A DNA stretch of 64,000 nt, from positions 30,158,203 through 30,222,202 of the forward strand of contig CM055112.1 of assembly GCA_029204225.1 (NCBI GenBank), given 5' to 3'. This document shows, in pieces, positions 38,041 to 51,355 of this stretch (its first letter is position 1; each line of letters begins with the position of its first letter). The position numbers were made by a program, and so were the translations under genes. A model generated the notes under the pieces. It did not search any database and was not told the DNA's origin. It saw only the letters and a program-made list of their open reading frames with translations. Source of the DNA: Diphasiastrum complanatum (taxonomy: Eukaryota > Streptophyta > Lycopodiopsida > Lycopodiales > Lycopodiaceae).

Positions 38041-39208
38041 ACAATTGCTTAAGCTACACTTATCACAGCTTTCATCACTTGTAACAATAGCGAAAAGTAG
38101 ATTCATAAAAGCTATATGCAGATGTGACGCCAATACAGGTTGAAATTCCATTCCTGACACCATTACAGGTTGCAATCCGTGCTTCTGGAAGGTAATTCCA
38201 GATTTTCAGATTCAGAAATTTGGAGTTACAAGTGAATAAAAGCAAGGAAAAGTGTTTTCACAGCTAAAAACAAAGTACAATAGCTTGTTTAATTTCTTCT
38301 TTCTTCTTTTTTCCCAGTCAAGAAGCATGCTGTGAATGTGTTCGTAAAGATTTGGTAGAATGGTAACAGAGTTTCAGAAACTGTTTTTACATAAGAAGCA
38401 AAAAACAAACTGAGTTATTCAAGTTTCCTCTGTTTAGCATCTGCAAATCTTAAATAATTAAACGCATTCACCCAGCATACACCCAGCATACGAGAAAAAG
38501 GCGGTTTAAACCTTTAGTTTCCCAGCTTCCAAAATCACCTTACGGCTTTTCCCAAAAAGCAGTGATTCATCCCGGAAATTAAAGGCTACAAATTTCACCA
38601 AAAGATCAAACGAAACCATGCTGGAAAAATTTCCTTTGTCATGCCAACTGGTTTAAAGGCCATAACAACTGGGAAACAACCTTTTTTAAAACGATGGAAA
38701 AGCACATCCACTAACAAATCTAAAATCAACCATTATGTTGACAAATTCGAAAGTGAACATCGAAGAAGCTTGTTCCAAATAGGACCAGCATTTATCTCCT
38801 CTTTCATAACAAAATTTCAATTGCTTTGCCTATCAAGTACTCACAAAATCCAGCTTTTTGAAAGCACATAATTTCTGCTTAGAAGAGGCTGAAGTTTTGC
38901 TTAATGTCAAAAAACAAAAACTAATTGCAAAAAAACTTAATGTCACAAGCGAATCAAAATCTACTCAAAATCACCATTCAAGAGCGTACTTTATCAAATC
39001 GATTGCATCTTTTGGTAGTACAACTACCATACAATCCATATTCTCTTGAAAACCCATGATTTGAGAAGAGAATGAGAATCACTCACCAAGCTTTTGCACA
39101 ATACTTTGGTTCCAACAAAGTCCAAGAATCAGGATCCCCCCATGAAGATCCATCTCCATATTCTTGGCTTAACTTGAGCACTTCTCGACGACAAATCCGC
39201 TTAGCCTT
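38041..39208. other. Intergenic or element leader, no gene seen
   Basis: Short A/T-rich open frames (38641-38871, 38858-39049) without recognisable domains. In the orientation of the minus-strand chromovirus this is the leader just after the primer binding site. Confidence 0.5.
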
Positions 39209-39221
39209 GGCTCTGATACCA
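39209..39221 (-). other. Primer binding site, initiator tRNA-Met type
   Basis: Minus strand TGGTATCAGAGCC, complementary to plant initiator tRNA-Met, one base from the inner end of the repeat at 39223. It marks that repeat as a 5' LTR on the minus strand. Confidence 0.85.
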
Positions 39222-39222
39222 A

Positions 39223-39501
39223 TATAAAGCCCACAAAGGATTCACAAGCCAAGCAAGCCGCAACAAAGCAACACAAGGGAATCGGATGTTGGACAAACCA
39301 ACCCAACCAAACCTAGATCTTATGGATCTAGCCCCCAAGCTATGGATCAATCCCTCACAAGGGATAGAGGAGTCATACCAGCAACATATAGCTACTAGTA
39401 TCACAATCAAGCATCCACTAGTGAGAGCCCAATGGATATACTTATACCCTCCAAGGCCCATGCACCACTAGTAGTGCATTGTGACACCTCACTGGACACC
39501 T
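39223..39501 (-). mobile_element. Probable 5' LTR of a minus-strand chromovirus (repeat copy 2)
   Basis: 279 bp matching 30558-30837. With the adjacent primer binding site it defines an element running right to left, about 8.9 kb including both repeats, ending at the integrase-chromodomain remnant. Outermost bases do not give a clean target duplication, so the true LTR ends are uncertain by a few bases. Confidence 0.75.
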
Positions 39502-39940
39502 ATGCAGCCTATTTGGGCTACATCATCCAGTTCCCCTATGACTCACTGGTAGACCGATAAAAATCCACCATCATGAGTTGTTTTAATTACAAAAGGTTTG
39601 GCAGACCTTCTATTTAGTTCCTATCTGACAGATTTTTATTTATTTTTATTTCTGATTTTTTGTTGTTTTCCATCGACTATTTTTCTATTTTATTTGAAAA
39701 AGACATTGAAAAAAAATTGTCAAAAAAAGATGAAAAAATAAGAAAAAGTCATGAAAAAAATATTAGAAAGATGAATGACGAAAAAAATTGATTTTTCAAG
39801 TGTAAAGAGGTAAAAAATCACTAGCAAGGCTAAATTTGATACAAATAGTGAAACCAACCTTTGCAAAGGTTACAATTACTTCCAAACATTGTTTTTCACT
39901 TACCTTGAAGTCCGCAAAGGTTAGTTTGCATAAGAACTAT
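39502..39940. other. AT-rich stretch, no gene seen
   Basis: Poly-A-rich DNA between the LTR and the next open frame. Nothing recognisable. Confidence 0.6.
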
Positions 39941-39943
39941 TCG

Positions 39944-41120
39944 AAATGGCGTTATGCATGATGACTACCTCATCAACGCCTACAATGAATTATGAAACAT
40001 TGTTGGCTTGTGCAATGTACTTATACGAGACAAAGAAGTTTGGAGGTTAATTATGAGAAAACAAGCCCTCAAGGCTTGCCAACAATTCATGGAAACGAAG
40101 GCCCAGCCCACCCCCGTGGTGATTCCACCGCCACCTTTTTTGACGCCGCACAGGCCAGTACAAGCCAGGACCAAAGCCAGCAAGCAGCAGGGGGATTTAG
40201 TCAAGATTAAGGGTCCGAAGGCCAAGACCAAGACCAACGGATACATGTGCTGAGGCGCGAGACCAGGGCCAAGGCGCAGGTACCAGCCAAAGCCAAGAGG
40301 AAGGACATGCCACATCATCCAGAGGTTCATGCACCATATCTGCCAGCCGGGCCTTCCGAAGACCAAAGTCCATGGAGGAGAAAATAAATGAATTCCTATC
40401 AAAGTATCCCCACGAGTCATCAAGAGGCGGCTGGCAGGTATCGTTTTCAGCTCAGACAATAAAGGTCAAGGAGCTGCAAGCATTACCCGCCCTCCAACCA
40501 CAATTAGAGTGGCGTCAACAGCTGTTCGAAAGAGACCTTGTGGCCATCAGGGCCTATGTGAGAAGTCCGCAACAATTACGGGTGAATGCGCACTTTCTGC
40601 CATGTACACGACGATCCAAATGGGTGGAATGCGGCACCCCTCCGGACAAGATCACACTTCAAAACTTCAATTGGCCGATCATTCCATCAAAATACGGTTG
40701 GACTACGGATGTAGATGCCAGAAGGGCTCTCACCACATTCGCAAATTACTATATCAATTGCCCTGATCCAACAGTTCGCGCGACAGCCACTTACGCCCGA
40801 GACTTAGAACATTTAATGGGCATTGAAACCAAATGGGATGATTTTCTTCCCTCCATATTCTTTGATCCTAATAAGGTGCTAGCTTCTGACAAAGTCGAAG
40901 ATCAGCTGCCAGTCGCTCGTGTATATTACCGAGTTGCCTTCCTTGGAGATCCCTAGACGCGCCGATTCCAAGCATGGGTTGACCAAGAATGGCTGACATG
41001 AGCCTTCTACACGTCTAAGGACTCGAAGTAACTGGACCGTCTCAACTTTATGGAAGACGTCACGGGCTACCTGATCCACCAGAGACGGGTGAAGAGGACA
41101 CTTTACTGAACTGGCAGAGT
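39944..41120 (+). pseudogene. Eroded ORF of unknown family with a 194-codon intact core
   Basis: A chain of plus-strand frames. 39944-40056 starts MALCMMTTSSTPTMNYETLL; Gln/Ser-rich pieces at 40090-40370 lie in shifted frames (TSQDQSQQAAGG, DQGQGAGTSQSQEEG); and the intact frame 40372-40956 includes WRQQLFERDLVAIRAYVRSP, PDKITLQNFNWPIIPSKYGW, ARRALTTFANYYINCPDPTV and ETKWDDFLPSIFFDPNKVLA. The frame stays open upstream of ATG 40372 in a Gln/Ser-rich tract, so the true protein was longer. Base composition is more GC-rich than the neighbours. It ends 200 bp before an LTR-like start at 41156, which suggests a retroelement ORF, but no known gag or pol motif is present. A captured host gene is equally possible. 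Confidence 0.45.
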
Positions 41121-41155
41121 GCCGAGGGACCGACACTACTTCAGGTCATGGATCC

Positions 41156-41860
<705 letters not shown>

Positions 41861-41969
41861 CCAAAATCATGGTGAAGTTAGTTTAGGGGAGTAGAGTTAG
41901 ATGCCAAGTAGGAAACTAACTAAAAATAGCATCTATGCATAGTTAGGTGCCTATCCAGTGAAGTAACCC

Positions 41970-42700
41970 TTGTTGACAGGCGGGAGGGCTATACTACGCA
42001 AGATCTACGACCCTACATGGTGTTCTTTGAAACAAAGTGATTCAATGTCTTTTTACAATAATGTGCACATGAAGATGCTAACTCCAAACTATTTATTGAA
42101 TGAGCCCTCTTATGTCCATTGCTTTCTTGATCGACTCAAACTGGAGCTCAAGATTATTGTCATCACATCCATGCCAACATCATGTTCACTAGACTATTTG
42201 ATGCATTTGGCTATCCAATGTGAAGATAAATTTCAAAAGGAAAATGGGAATAAACAATAAAATCGTTCCAACAATCTGCAACAACCAAAAGTGTGGCAAC
42301 AAAGATTCATCTGACTGCCCAAGTAAAGGATAATACTTCAAGAGTCCATATGGGAAATGATCATTCGACACAAAAGAAACCATTTTGTTTGCAAAGTCAA
42401 GTCAATGGGCAACAATGGAACAATAAAAGTATAGAACAATGGTGTCTAGTGAGTTTAAATGAGGAGAAAGGTGGAATGGATGACTCAAGCGACTCAAGTC
42501 CAATGGTGCAATTAACAAAAGAGGAGACGAGAAAGCTTGTCCAGCAAATGAATGAACCAACTATTTCAGCAACTCTTGCTCTTCTATTTCCCCAAGAAAC
42601 AACCATTCAACATTCATGCAGTGCTACAATTTGTTCACAGGACTTACAACACCAATGCGCTTTTTTAACTTGGAGCAGACAAAGAAATTTCGAGAGATGA
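41970..42700 (+). pseudogene. Gag-like remnant upstream of LTR C
   Basis: Frame 41970-42260 reads like the C-terminal part of a retrotransposon gag (HCFLDRLKLELKIIVITSMP, LDYLMHLAIQCEDKFQKENG). A shifted frame 42293-42700 follows, Gln/Ser-rich, including MVQLTKEETRKLVQQMNEPT. No protease or reverse transcriptase follows before the 3' ORF relative, so the element is internally deleted or non-autonomous. Confidence 0.55.
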
Positions 42701-42859
42701 TAGATCACCAATGCAAGGAAGCTAAAGGTCACAAGGAAGGAGGAGTTAATGAGAAGAATCTCGGTGGTAATATCATTATCTCGAGTATCAAAAGAGCGAT
42801 GCAAAGGGTTCAGGCAATGTAATTGTCAACAATGAGACAAATTACTCAAGGACTATGTT

Positions 42860-43787
42860 TTCCTTGGAATTAGAACTACATCACATTCAAGTAAAGACTT
42901 GTTAACATTGTCCAAGACTTCTTGCAAAATGGGATCAACAGACAATGGTGGAACTTATTTGTATGAATGTTTTACATTTGATACACGGTACTTTGTGGAG
43001 TGTGATGACATTATTGATATACAAGCTTAGAAATGTCCTAGCACTGAGATATAACAAGTACTTAAAGAGCCTATTCTGAAAGCTTTCAATTTGTAGTTCA
43101 ATGCATTGGAAATAATGATAAATCTGCATGTGAATTTGCCTCTTATGAGGAATTCTATGGAGAAATAATGAGTGAGGAAGATATTATTATTCATTGCAAA
43201 CATTTCCTCTGCTCCAATTTATTGGAAATGAGCGTTCAGAATGTCATTTGGCATTTCCAGAAATGATCAACTTAGGGTCAATAATTTCCACATTGGGTTT
43301 TGAACATTTTGATAGTTTTTCCATGTGGGATCTCAATATTCCCAATGCCAAATTGATGATTGTTTTAGAAGCATTTGGAAGCAGAGTGGTCATTCAACGA
43401 CATGAAATAATTTTCAAGCCAGAAGAACCAAATGCAAGGCAAAAACATGAACCCAAGGGAATCGGATAGACTATCCAACATGGTATGATGTCAGGGAAGC
43501 TGATAAAAGAGGGTCTTGTGGCGATACTCTATGTCCATTCCATGCAGATTGTTTGCCAAAAAGCATTTTGGTGTTTAATCAATCTCTTGTTCAACCATCA
43601 TTTTTTTTTGTGGAAACATAGGTTGAAGATTAACGCTATAAGATGGATCTAATTCATACAACTTGAGATTTGTAACAGTATAACATGTTGCTGGAAGTGA
43701 CATCTCTGGTCTCAATTACTTAAATTACAGAATTGGAGCATTTGAGCTTATCAAACAAGCGTCTTCGTTTTGAGGACAAAAATGTTT
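42860..43787 (+). pseudogene. Broken copy of the unknown 3' ORF (LTR C element)
   Basis: Pieces in several frames align with 25271-26179: EEDIIIHCKHFLCSNLLEM, then an intact 91-codon frame (43194-43469) including FSMWDLNIPNAKLMIVLEAF and ending KGIG-TAG (43467-43469), then IKQASSF before the polypurine tract. The overall match to the LTR B copy is partial (my eye estimate is under half identical in places), so this protein has been retained across old divergence. Function unknown. Confidence 0.6.
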
Positions 43788-43799
43788 AAGTAGGGGGAG
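43788..43799 (+). other. Polypurine tract of LTR C
   Basis: AAGTAGGGGGAG, the same as before LTR B, directly abutting TGTCATG. Confidence 0.85.
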
Positions 43800-44345
43800 T
43801 GTCATGTACTTTTAGTACATCGGTGCTCATCAATGTATTAGAATATCCCGTGTAAGCTTTGTTAGGCCCAAAAGGAGCTATTAGCCTTAAGAATGAGGCA
43901 GTTCACTCTTTAGGCCCCCCAAGGTACTTAAATAAGGATAACAGGCCAACAAGAGCCCAAAGTAAACTTAATAAGACTTAACAGGGGCCAACTATTTGTC
44001 AAGATAGTTATGTTTAGTTAAGTTAGAGGATTATCTGTAAGTAGGCAAGAGACATCATTTTCAAGAATCTTTTGGCTCATTTGCAAATGAGAGAGTTTAG
44101 CTTCCTCTTTGTGAATGGGAGTCTTGGGAGAAGAGCTTGCTAGGTCTCGTGTGCCCAATCCACATGAATCTTATCCCCACTTTGTATTGATTTGCTTCTA
44201 TCCCTTCAATTCTATTGATGATTCCATGGAGCTTTATTTGTCATTTGTGTTTTTATGACTATATCAACATAAATGCATTGTGTTTCTCTTGCTTCCAGCT
44301 TTAGTTTCTTTACTATTGCTATTTGATTGGGTTTGGCACATGACA
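43800..44345 (+). mobile_element. 3' LTR of a TGTCATG-family retrotransposon (LTR C)
   Basis: 546 bp from TGTCATGTACTTTTAGTACA to GGCACATGACA. Clearly homologous to LTR A and B along its length but with many substitutions, so an older or different-subfamily insertion. No matching 5' LTR was found in the window. Confidence 0.9.
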
Positions 44346-44965
44346 CTTATAGCTAGGAACTACTCTTCCACAACACACAAGCACGAGAATGTGGCGAAAG
44401 TTGTAACTTTTTGTTGTTTGAAAACACAAGCATATAAGCAAACTTTTGAAATGACTCTTTTGAGACAAATCAAACATAAAGAAAGAAAAAAGGAGATCTA
44501 TCCATATCGATACTTCGAGATCCGTACAACTTATATTGAATCCTTTAGAGTACGGAGGAACCTATGCAACTTCACCTTGCAAACATATAGTCCAAAAGAA
44601 AGGACATCAAACATATGGTCCACAAGAAGGACATTTGCTTGAAGGTCATCAATGAAAACAAATGGGTAATAATTTTTTCCCAAAGCAAATGTTTTGATAA
44701 AAAAACATTTAATTCGCTTTGCCAGCTCCAACAAATGTCTATGCCAATGGATCTATATTTCACACACACCTACGTAAACAAAAGAGCTAGTTTCATGAGG
44801 ATATTTTTTTCTTCTTTTCAATGTACTGATTTGTTTGTGTGGAAAATTGGAGTCTACCCCTTGCGGGAGACATCAAGGGAAGGAAAGCAAGTCCTAACCA
44901 ACTCTTTAATTTCTTATTTTCTTCCTTTGTGTTGCCTAGTTCTTATTGATCAAAATAATTGCAGA
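44346..44965. other. Unassigned stretch
   Basis: Overlapping short frames on both strands (44280-44642, 44615-44974) without recognisable domains. Confidence 0.5.
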
Positions 44966-45083
44966 AATTTGTAGCTGCCTATACAGACCGATCCCGATTG
45001 CGATCAACGGTATCCAGGAAGAGCTGAGCGAAATAGTGGGTTTGCAACAACACTTTTATGCTGCCTGTGCTGCCATGGCAAAT
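44966..45083 (+). other. Possible isolated exon (118 bp)
   Basis: A consensus-like acceptor (AATTGCAG|AAATT) and donor (AAT|GTAAGC) bracket an open stretch reading CLYRPIPIAINGIQEEL and LQQHFYAACAAMAN. It ends with GCCATGGC, a favourable start context, so it might be a 5' UTR or first exon of a downstream gene. Splicing from here to the malonyl-CoA decarboxylase exon near 51.9 kb did not give a frame I could defend. Unrecognised. Confidence 0.2.
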
Positions 45084-46645
45084 GTAAGCTCTCTCATCCA
45101 TCCTCTTCCCTCGCTCCCTTTTTTCTCTTTATAATAGTACTTTGCCTTTGCAGTGGTCTCACGTGTATTTGCTCCTTGCAACTCTATCCGATTGATGCCT
45201 TCAGCTCTGCTTCGCTTACTTCATTATTTACACAAACTGCCAATTTTCTGTCAAAATGCACGCAGGCGCAGGCCTGATGCAATCTGAAATTCTTGGCCAG
45301 TTAAAAACTTGCCACATTGGCTGACATGTGGGGGGATCTTCTTTAGAAAATGAACCTAAGGGACAATTTCAATGACAGGTTTGACTTTGTAGAAGCTATT
45401 GACATCCTTAAAATCTCCCCTAACACGCTTGCTATAATGATAGAATGGGCAAAGGGTTCAGATCTACAAGAATAGATAGGGTTTACTTTTTGATAGCATT
45501 TGACTTAGAGATTTACAAAGCAAATTCGTCACTCCTCTTGCTGATCATGAGCGATTGGTCATGGTAGGCACCTTCTAGCAGGACCACAATTTAGAGAAGA
45601 TTTTCTTCTTATATTATGCACAACTCTCGTATTTGGCTCCCTAACTGTCAGATGAAACCACCCTCTATCCTAAGCAATCTAATTTCTTTCCATCTTAAGT
45701 TTGAGAATCCTTAAAAATTGGTAAAGGACAGCAAATCCCATGAGAGTATCTGCATGAATCTGGTAGACTGGCCTGCGATGCAAGTGCACCTTGTATGAAA
45801 GGAAAAGCGATGTCAACTGATGCTCTTAGAGATGAAGCTCGTGAGTGCAAAAATGGAGGAAATGGAGCTCACGATCAATCACATTTTGACCAAATTATGG
45901 GAATTGCTGAATCGAAAGGAGCTCTAGTTTCAATAGAAAATACAAGCAAGAAAATGCGGAGCATTCATGCTATCTGAACTTGTCTCCACTTCAGGAACTT
46001 TAACTAGAACTTTGACTGTTGACAATTTGTCCTAACAACATAACACTAGTTGAGGTTGATTCTGATCCATTTTGACCAAGGAGTTAGCAGTTTCGGTGGC
46101 TGTTATTGTTGCTTACATATTTAAGGTCATGCTTTTGTTGCTATTTCAAGCAGATCTTACTGGTTATATTTGGATTTTCTTTGACCAGCTTTGGTCAAGG
46201 TTATCCTGTGTCTTGATTGCTTCTATCAAATGGTATCAGTACCATATGCTTCCCTTTTGTAGACAATCTTTACTTAAGATTATGCTACATATTGTTGTTG
46301 ACCATCAGCAACATCAGTACCACTGTTTTGGACCTGCTATTGGCCATCTTTTGTGAATTTTCCACTTTGTTTGCTATGTCTAAGCAGCATAAGCACCGGA
46401 AATAATAAGATTCTTTTGGCTGTCTTTCTCAGATTTATGATATATGTTGCTGTTTGCATAAAGAAAATTGTTACCTCATATTCAGAGACACTTTTAGCCA
46501 TCCTTGGGTCAAATTTATGTTGCGTTAGTAATTTAAGGTTCCTTGAGAAGTATGTTGTCAATATTGTGAGGGAAGAATATCTATCAATTGCGAATGTTAG
46601 TGGTGAAAGAAGGTTTCTTGTCTTCTGTGGTGTTGTGAAACCCTA
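45084..46645. other. Unassigned stretch, no gene seen
   Basis: Short frames (45795-45977, 46072-46356, 46353-46646) lack recognisable domains. AT-rich intergenic DNA. Confidence 0.5.
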
Positions 46646-47420
46646 ATCGATATCTAGGTGAGAAATGATGCTAAGAAATGGAAAACATGAATGTGCTCAA
46701 AATTTATATGAATAATTTTATGGATGACATTCTGATGAGGTTAAGCATATGACCAATTTTAGGGCTTTGTTGTCTACTTTGAGGGAAAACCAATTGTTTG
46801 CTAATTCTAAAAAGAGTGAACTATTTAAAAAGGAAATGAGAATTTAGGTCATACTGTGACTGCTTACCGGATCCTAAGAAAGTAGTTATGATCGTTGTGT
46901 GGGCTATGCAAGCTGATTTGACAGCATTTCCATCTTTCTTTGGATTGGTGGGTTTTTTATAAAAAATATGTTGAAGATTACTCCATGCTCATAGTGCTTA
47001 TGACGGACATGACTCAAAAGAATAGGTTTGGTGAGTTGACTAAACTCAGCAAGCAAGCTTTGATTAGTTAAAGCAAAGTATTGTTGAGTGTGTCACTCTA
47101 AAAATTGTAGACCCTCAACGATATATCCTTGATACGGAGTGAGTGACATTGTTGTGGGGGCAATGCTAATGCAGAGGGGCCTTTAAGGGCAAAAAAGCTC
47201 ACCTTGGCACAACGGAATTATCCAACTCATGAAAAAGAGTTGTTTGCCATTATTTTTACATTGAAGGTAATGAGGCATTATTTGTAAGGATCCGAGTTTT
47301 ATGTGTACATTGATCATGATATCTTGAGGTATTTTTGCAAAAAGCACAATCTTAGAGGCCGATAGGCTAGATGGTTTGAACTTAATTTGGCAAGAAATGA
47401 CCAAATTAGGGCCATAATTG
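46646..47420 (+). pseudogene. Ty3/gypsy reverse transcriptase and RNase H remnant
   Basis: Broken plus-strand frames in gypsy pol order: DDILMRL (after a damaged catalytic motif), LRENQLFANSKKSELF, DPKKVVMIVVWAMQADLTAF and FFGLVGF (RT thumb), GAMLMQRG and THEKELFAIIFTLKVMRHYL-like (RNase H; here HEKELFAI is read across 47229-47260), then YIDHDILRYF-like. Many stops; no flanking LTR was identified. Confidence 0.8.
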
Positions 47421-47781
47421 TGTTTACTGATATTTTTTTGCATATGATATTTATATATTATCAAAACTCTTTCTATTTCTATAAATTTCTATGTTACATT
47501 GTTTTGTATTTGATGCTCATTGCCTGCTATTTCTATAGATCTCTTTTATATTTCTATTCCATTACTAATATAAGAATTCCTTCATCGGAGTTTAATTCAA
47601 AAGTTAGGATAACAAAACTCTTGTACATATATTTTGAAGGCTCTCTTCAAAACCTTTGAATTGTAGCAAACCTATAGTTGAAACTCAACTAGCATGTAAA
47701 ACTCATTAGAATTGTTTCGTGTTTGCAACCACAAACTATCATCGAAGAAAAGTTGCTATAGATCAGTATTATTGTTTGACA

Positions 47782-50700
47782 ATGGCAGGATTGAATGATG
47801 TTGTGTTACTGGAATCTAGTAAGCTAGATGGTACAAACTTTAGCATCTAGAACTTCAAGATGCAAAATATACTCCAGGATCGAGAATAGTGGGAAATTGT
47901 CACATGTGTTGAGATACCTCCAACTGCAGACAAGGAGTTGCATGAGTATCTGAAGCGCAGGAGAAAAGCTCATCATTTATTAACTGAAGGATACGATTAT
48001 TCCTCACATCATGGATGTTGCTGGACCCAAGGAGGCTTGTAATATTCTAAAGAATTTATACAAGACTATAAATCAATCTTGAATTTTGTTCTTAACTAAT
48101 AAGCTACATACATCAAAGATGGGTACATATGAATCGGTAACTGATTACTTTACTTGAGTGAAAGATCTGAGAGGACAACTTATTATAGTTGGAGAAATTG
48201 TTCCGCATTCACTTTTGGTATCTATCATGCTTAGTAGTTTACCTTTGGCCAATCAAAACTTATGATATTGTCTTTACGGGAGACAAGGCCTTCTCTTGAT
48301 GAGCTGAATGGAATACTGTTACAAGAGGAAATGAGATGACAAGATCTTGTTAACAAGTGTCAAGGACGTTTTCAAGGAGCAAGCATTCTTAGCAAAGAAG
48401 CAAGGGCAAAGTTCCAAGAAAGGTGGCAAAGGAAAAAAAACACAAAGGGAAGAAGAAGCAACAAGATCAACAAGAAAATTAATCAAATCAATCGGAAGAT
48501 GGAAAGGAAGTAAAATGAAAAGGAAATTGCTTTATTTGCGGAAATCCAGGGCATTACGCAAAGGAGTGCTAGAAAAACAAGTCAGGAAGAAGCAGGATGG
48601 ATATTTTGCTGAAGCAGGACTTAATACAAATATAAGTGCTTTGGAGATATTTTCAGGTGACTTCTCAATGGAAGAGGAGTGTTGGTTTATTGATTCAGGT
48701 GCATCGAAACATATGACACCTAGACGACATTGGTTATCTAGTTTTCAAGAACTAGATAATGGCTCAAATGTGAAGTTAAGATAACTACACATATGATATA
48801 AAGGGAGTTGGAAAAGTATACATTCAACTACCTTCAGGAAAGATTGGAGACATAAAGGATGTGCTTTATGTACCAGGAATCAAGAACAACTTACTCTTAG
48901 TTTCAGCTATTGGGAAGCAAGATATGATTGTACGATTTGATGAAGAACAATGTCTTATCAAGAGGAAGGACAATGAAGTAGTAGCTGAGGGCGTTCTTAT
49001 AGGAAGGTTGTACAAACTTTAGGCTCAAGTGGTGGGTCATCATGTAAGTATTGTGGATTTCGGTTCAATGAGTAAGTTATGGCATGAAAGGTTTGGACAT
49101 CTAAATTTCAAAAGTTTACAAGTCTACAATATGGTTACTAGTTTACCTCAAGTTGTTTTTGATCACAAGTTTTGTGAGTGTTGTGGCTTAGGAAAACATC
49201 ATATGTGGTCCGATGAAAACTATGGGGGAGCAAGTCATTTTATAGTGTTTACTTTCTCAAGAATAAGGGTGAGGCATTCAGGTATTTCACATGGTTTAAG
49301 ACACAGTTAGAGAAAGAAACAGATAGACAGATTAAGATACTACGTTCGGATAAAGGGGGAGAGTATCTTTACACAAAGTTTTAGGTGTTTTGCAAGGATC
49401 ATGGCATAAAGAGACAATTTGCAAGTACGCAAAAGCCTCAATAAGATGGAGTTGCAGAAAGGAAGAATCGGACATCGAAATGCCTGGAACTGCCATAGAT
49501 CACCATCATATTTATGAATGACTTCTGACCATATGAGTGTAACACTATTTTCCTGTTGTGAGATATTATGACATACTTTGATTGTGACATATGGTAACTA
49601 GATGATAACAAGTGACCTTAGTGTAGAAGGAATCTTTAAGAATTTGGATGTTTAGATATTTTGATCAAAAACACCTTAACCTTGAATCCTTGAATGACGT
49701 ACTATTTTGATTGTACAAAATTGGATTTGAAAGTAGAATACTATGCACTTCTCAGTTTTCATTAATTTAGGAGAACTGAGACAACGGGTTATCTTTTGAA
49801 TCGAAGTCCTACAAAAGTTTTAGAGAATCAGATTGCAGAGGAAGCTTACGTCGTAAGTCCTTTGAGGGTTTTTGGAAGTACTGCATATGCTCACATACCT
49901 GAGGATTCAAGGAGCAAATTGGATTCAAAGGCTACTGAGTGTTTATTTCTTGGATATGATAGTCAAGAGAAGGGATACAAGTTGTATGACTTGGAGGATA
50001 AGGAAATTATCATAAGCAGGGATGTAATTTTTGATGAGGATGGATCTTGTAAAGATACAGAAATATCTTATGGTAGGAACAAGATGGAGGAATTCCTATC
50101 TTGTGTGAGGAGTCATTACACGAGCCTGAGTCAACACATGTATTACTTACAACAATTCAAGTACCTAGAGTGACCATGGTTGAGAAAGGAAAAAGGACGG
50201 AGAGATCAAGTACATGGGATACTTATTCACCTCTGACTTCACCAGTAGTAAGGATCCTACATCATATACTAGAAGATTACCTACATGGTACTATGAAACT
50301 ATCAAGGATAGTGCTATTTTGGAACAAGGAGAGTCTAGTACACAAGGAACTAGGAGATCTGCTAGGCTTGAAAAGCATCATGAGGATCAGGATCGACAGG
50401 AGGATCGACAAGAGGATCATCATGAGGATGAGGGTGTACGCTTTGCATATATGGCTACAGTGTTGGAAACTAAGGATGCATCTACTTTCAGGGAAGCTAC
50501 AAAAGAGGATATTTGGAGGAAAGCTTTGGATGAGCAATATAACTCAATCATAAAGAAAAAGACTTGGAGGCTTGTTCAGTTACCTATAGGTAAAAGGCGT
50601 ATTGGATGCAAGTGGATCTTAGGGCATGGTACAAGAGGATTGACACATACTTTGAGAAGCTTTGTTTTCAGAGTAGTAGTTCGGAGCGACACTTTTTGTT

Positions 50701-51355
50701 TTGATGAAAGATGGTCATAGTGCACTATGATGTATGTGGATGATCTTGTGATCACAAGTTTGGATCGTGATTTGATTTAGAATATTAAGAAAGATCTCTC
50801 ATCAGAGTTTGATATGAAAGATCTTGGCTCGCTATAGTATTTTTTTGGGATAGAGGAATGGAGAGTAGCACATGGGCTATTGATTTCTCAATCTAAGTAT
50901 GCTCATGAACTTCTTGAAAAGTTCAATATGTCCGAGTGCAAGCCTATTTCTACACCATATGCTAGTGGATGTGAGCTTACTAAAGTTGAGGATGATCACG
51001 ATGTAGATGGGAAGTTATATAGAAAGCTTGTTGGAAGCTTAATCTATCTAACTACTATGAGACCAGATATTGCATATGCTGTTAGTATGGTTAGTCAGTT
51101 TATGGCTAAGCCTACGTAGATTCACTAAAAAGTTGCTAAGCGAGTGCCCATATATATCAAAGGTACTTTGAGGTTTTGTAATTTCTATGGAAGAAAGGAT
51201 GTTTTGCAATTGCAGGGATATGTGGATTATGATTGGGCTAGAGATGCAAAAGATTGATGATCTACTACAGGTTATGTCTTTATTCTTGGTTCAGGTTCTA
51301 TATCTTGGAGTTCAAAAAAGCAGCATACTGTTGCATTATCACCGTTCGCAGATGT
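47782..51355 (+). pseudogene. Degenerate Ty1/copia element (gag to RNase H), truncated
   Basis: Plus-strand copia gene order with stops and frameshifts. Gag starts MAGLNDVVLLESSKLDGTNF (47782). Protease CWFIDSGASKHMTPRRHWL lies in the frame 48347-48784. The pre-integrase domain LWHERFGHLNFKSLQVYNMV with CECCGLGKHH is at 49029-49310. The integrase core is badly eroded (SDKGGEYL near 49355), followed by FGSTAYAHIPEDSRSKLDSK (49796-50173). RT start KALDEQYNSIIKKKTWRLVQ and RRIGCKWI is in 50214-50720. A deletion removes the RT middle. YVDDLVITSLDRDL (near 50735), KPISTPYASGCELTKVED and the RNase H lead-in STTGYVFILGSGSISWSSKK end at about 51355. No LTRs were seen at either end. Confidence 0.9.

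Noticed and set aside
39980-40459. 159-codon minus-strand frame
   Set aside because: Antisense shadow of the plus-strand ORF chain. Trp/Gly-rich composition without domains.
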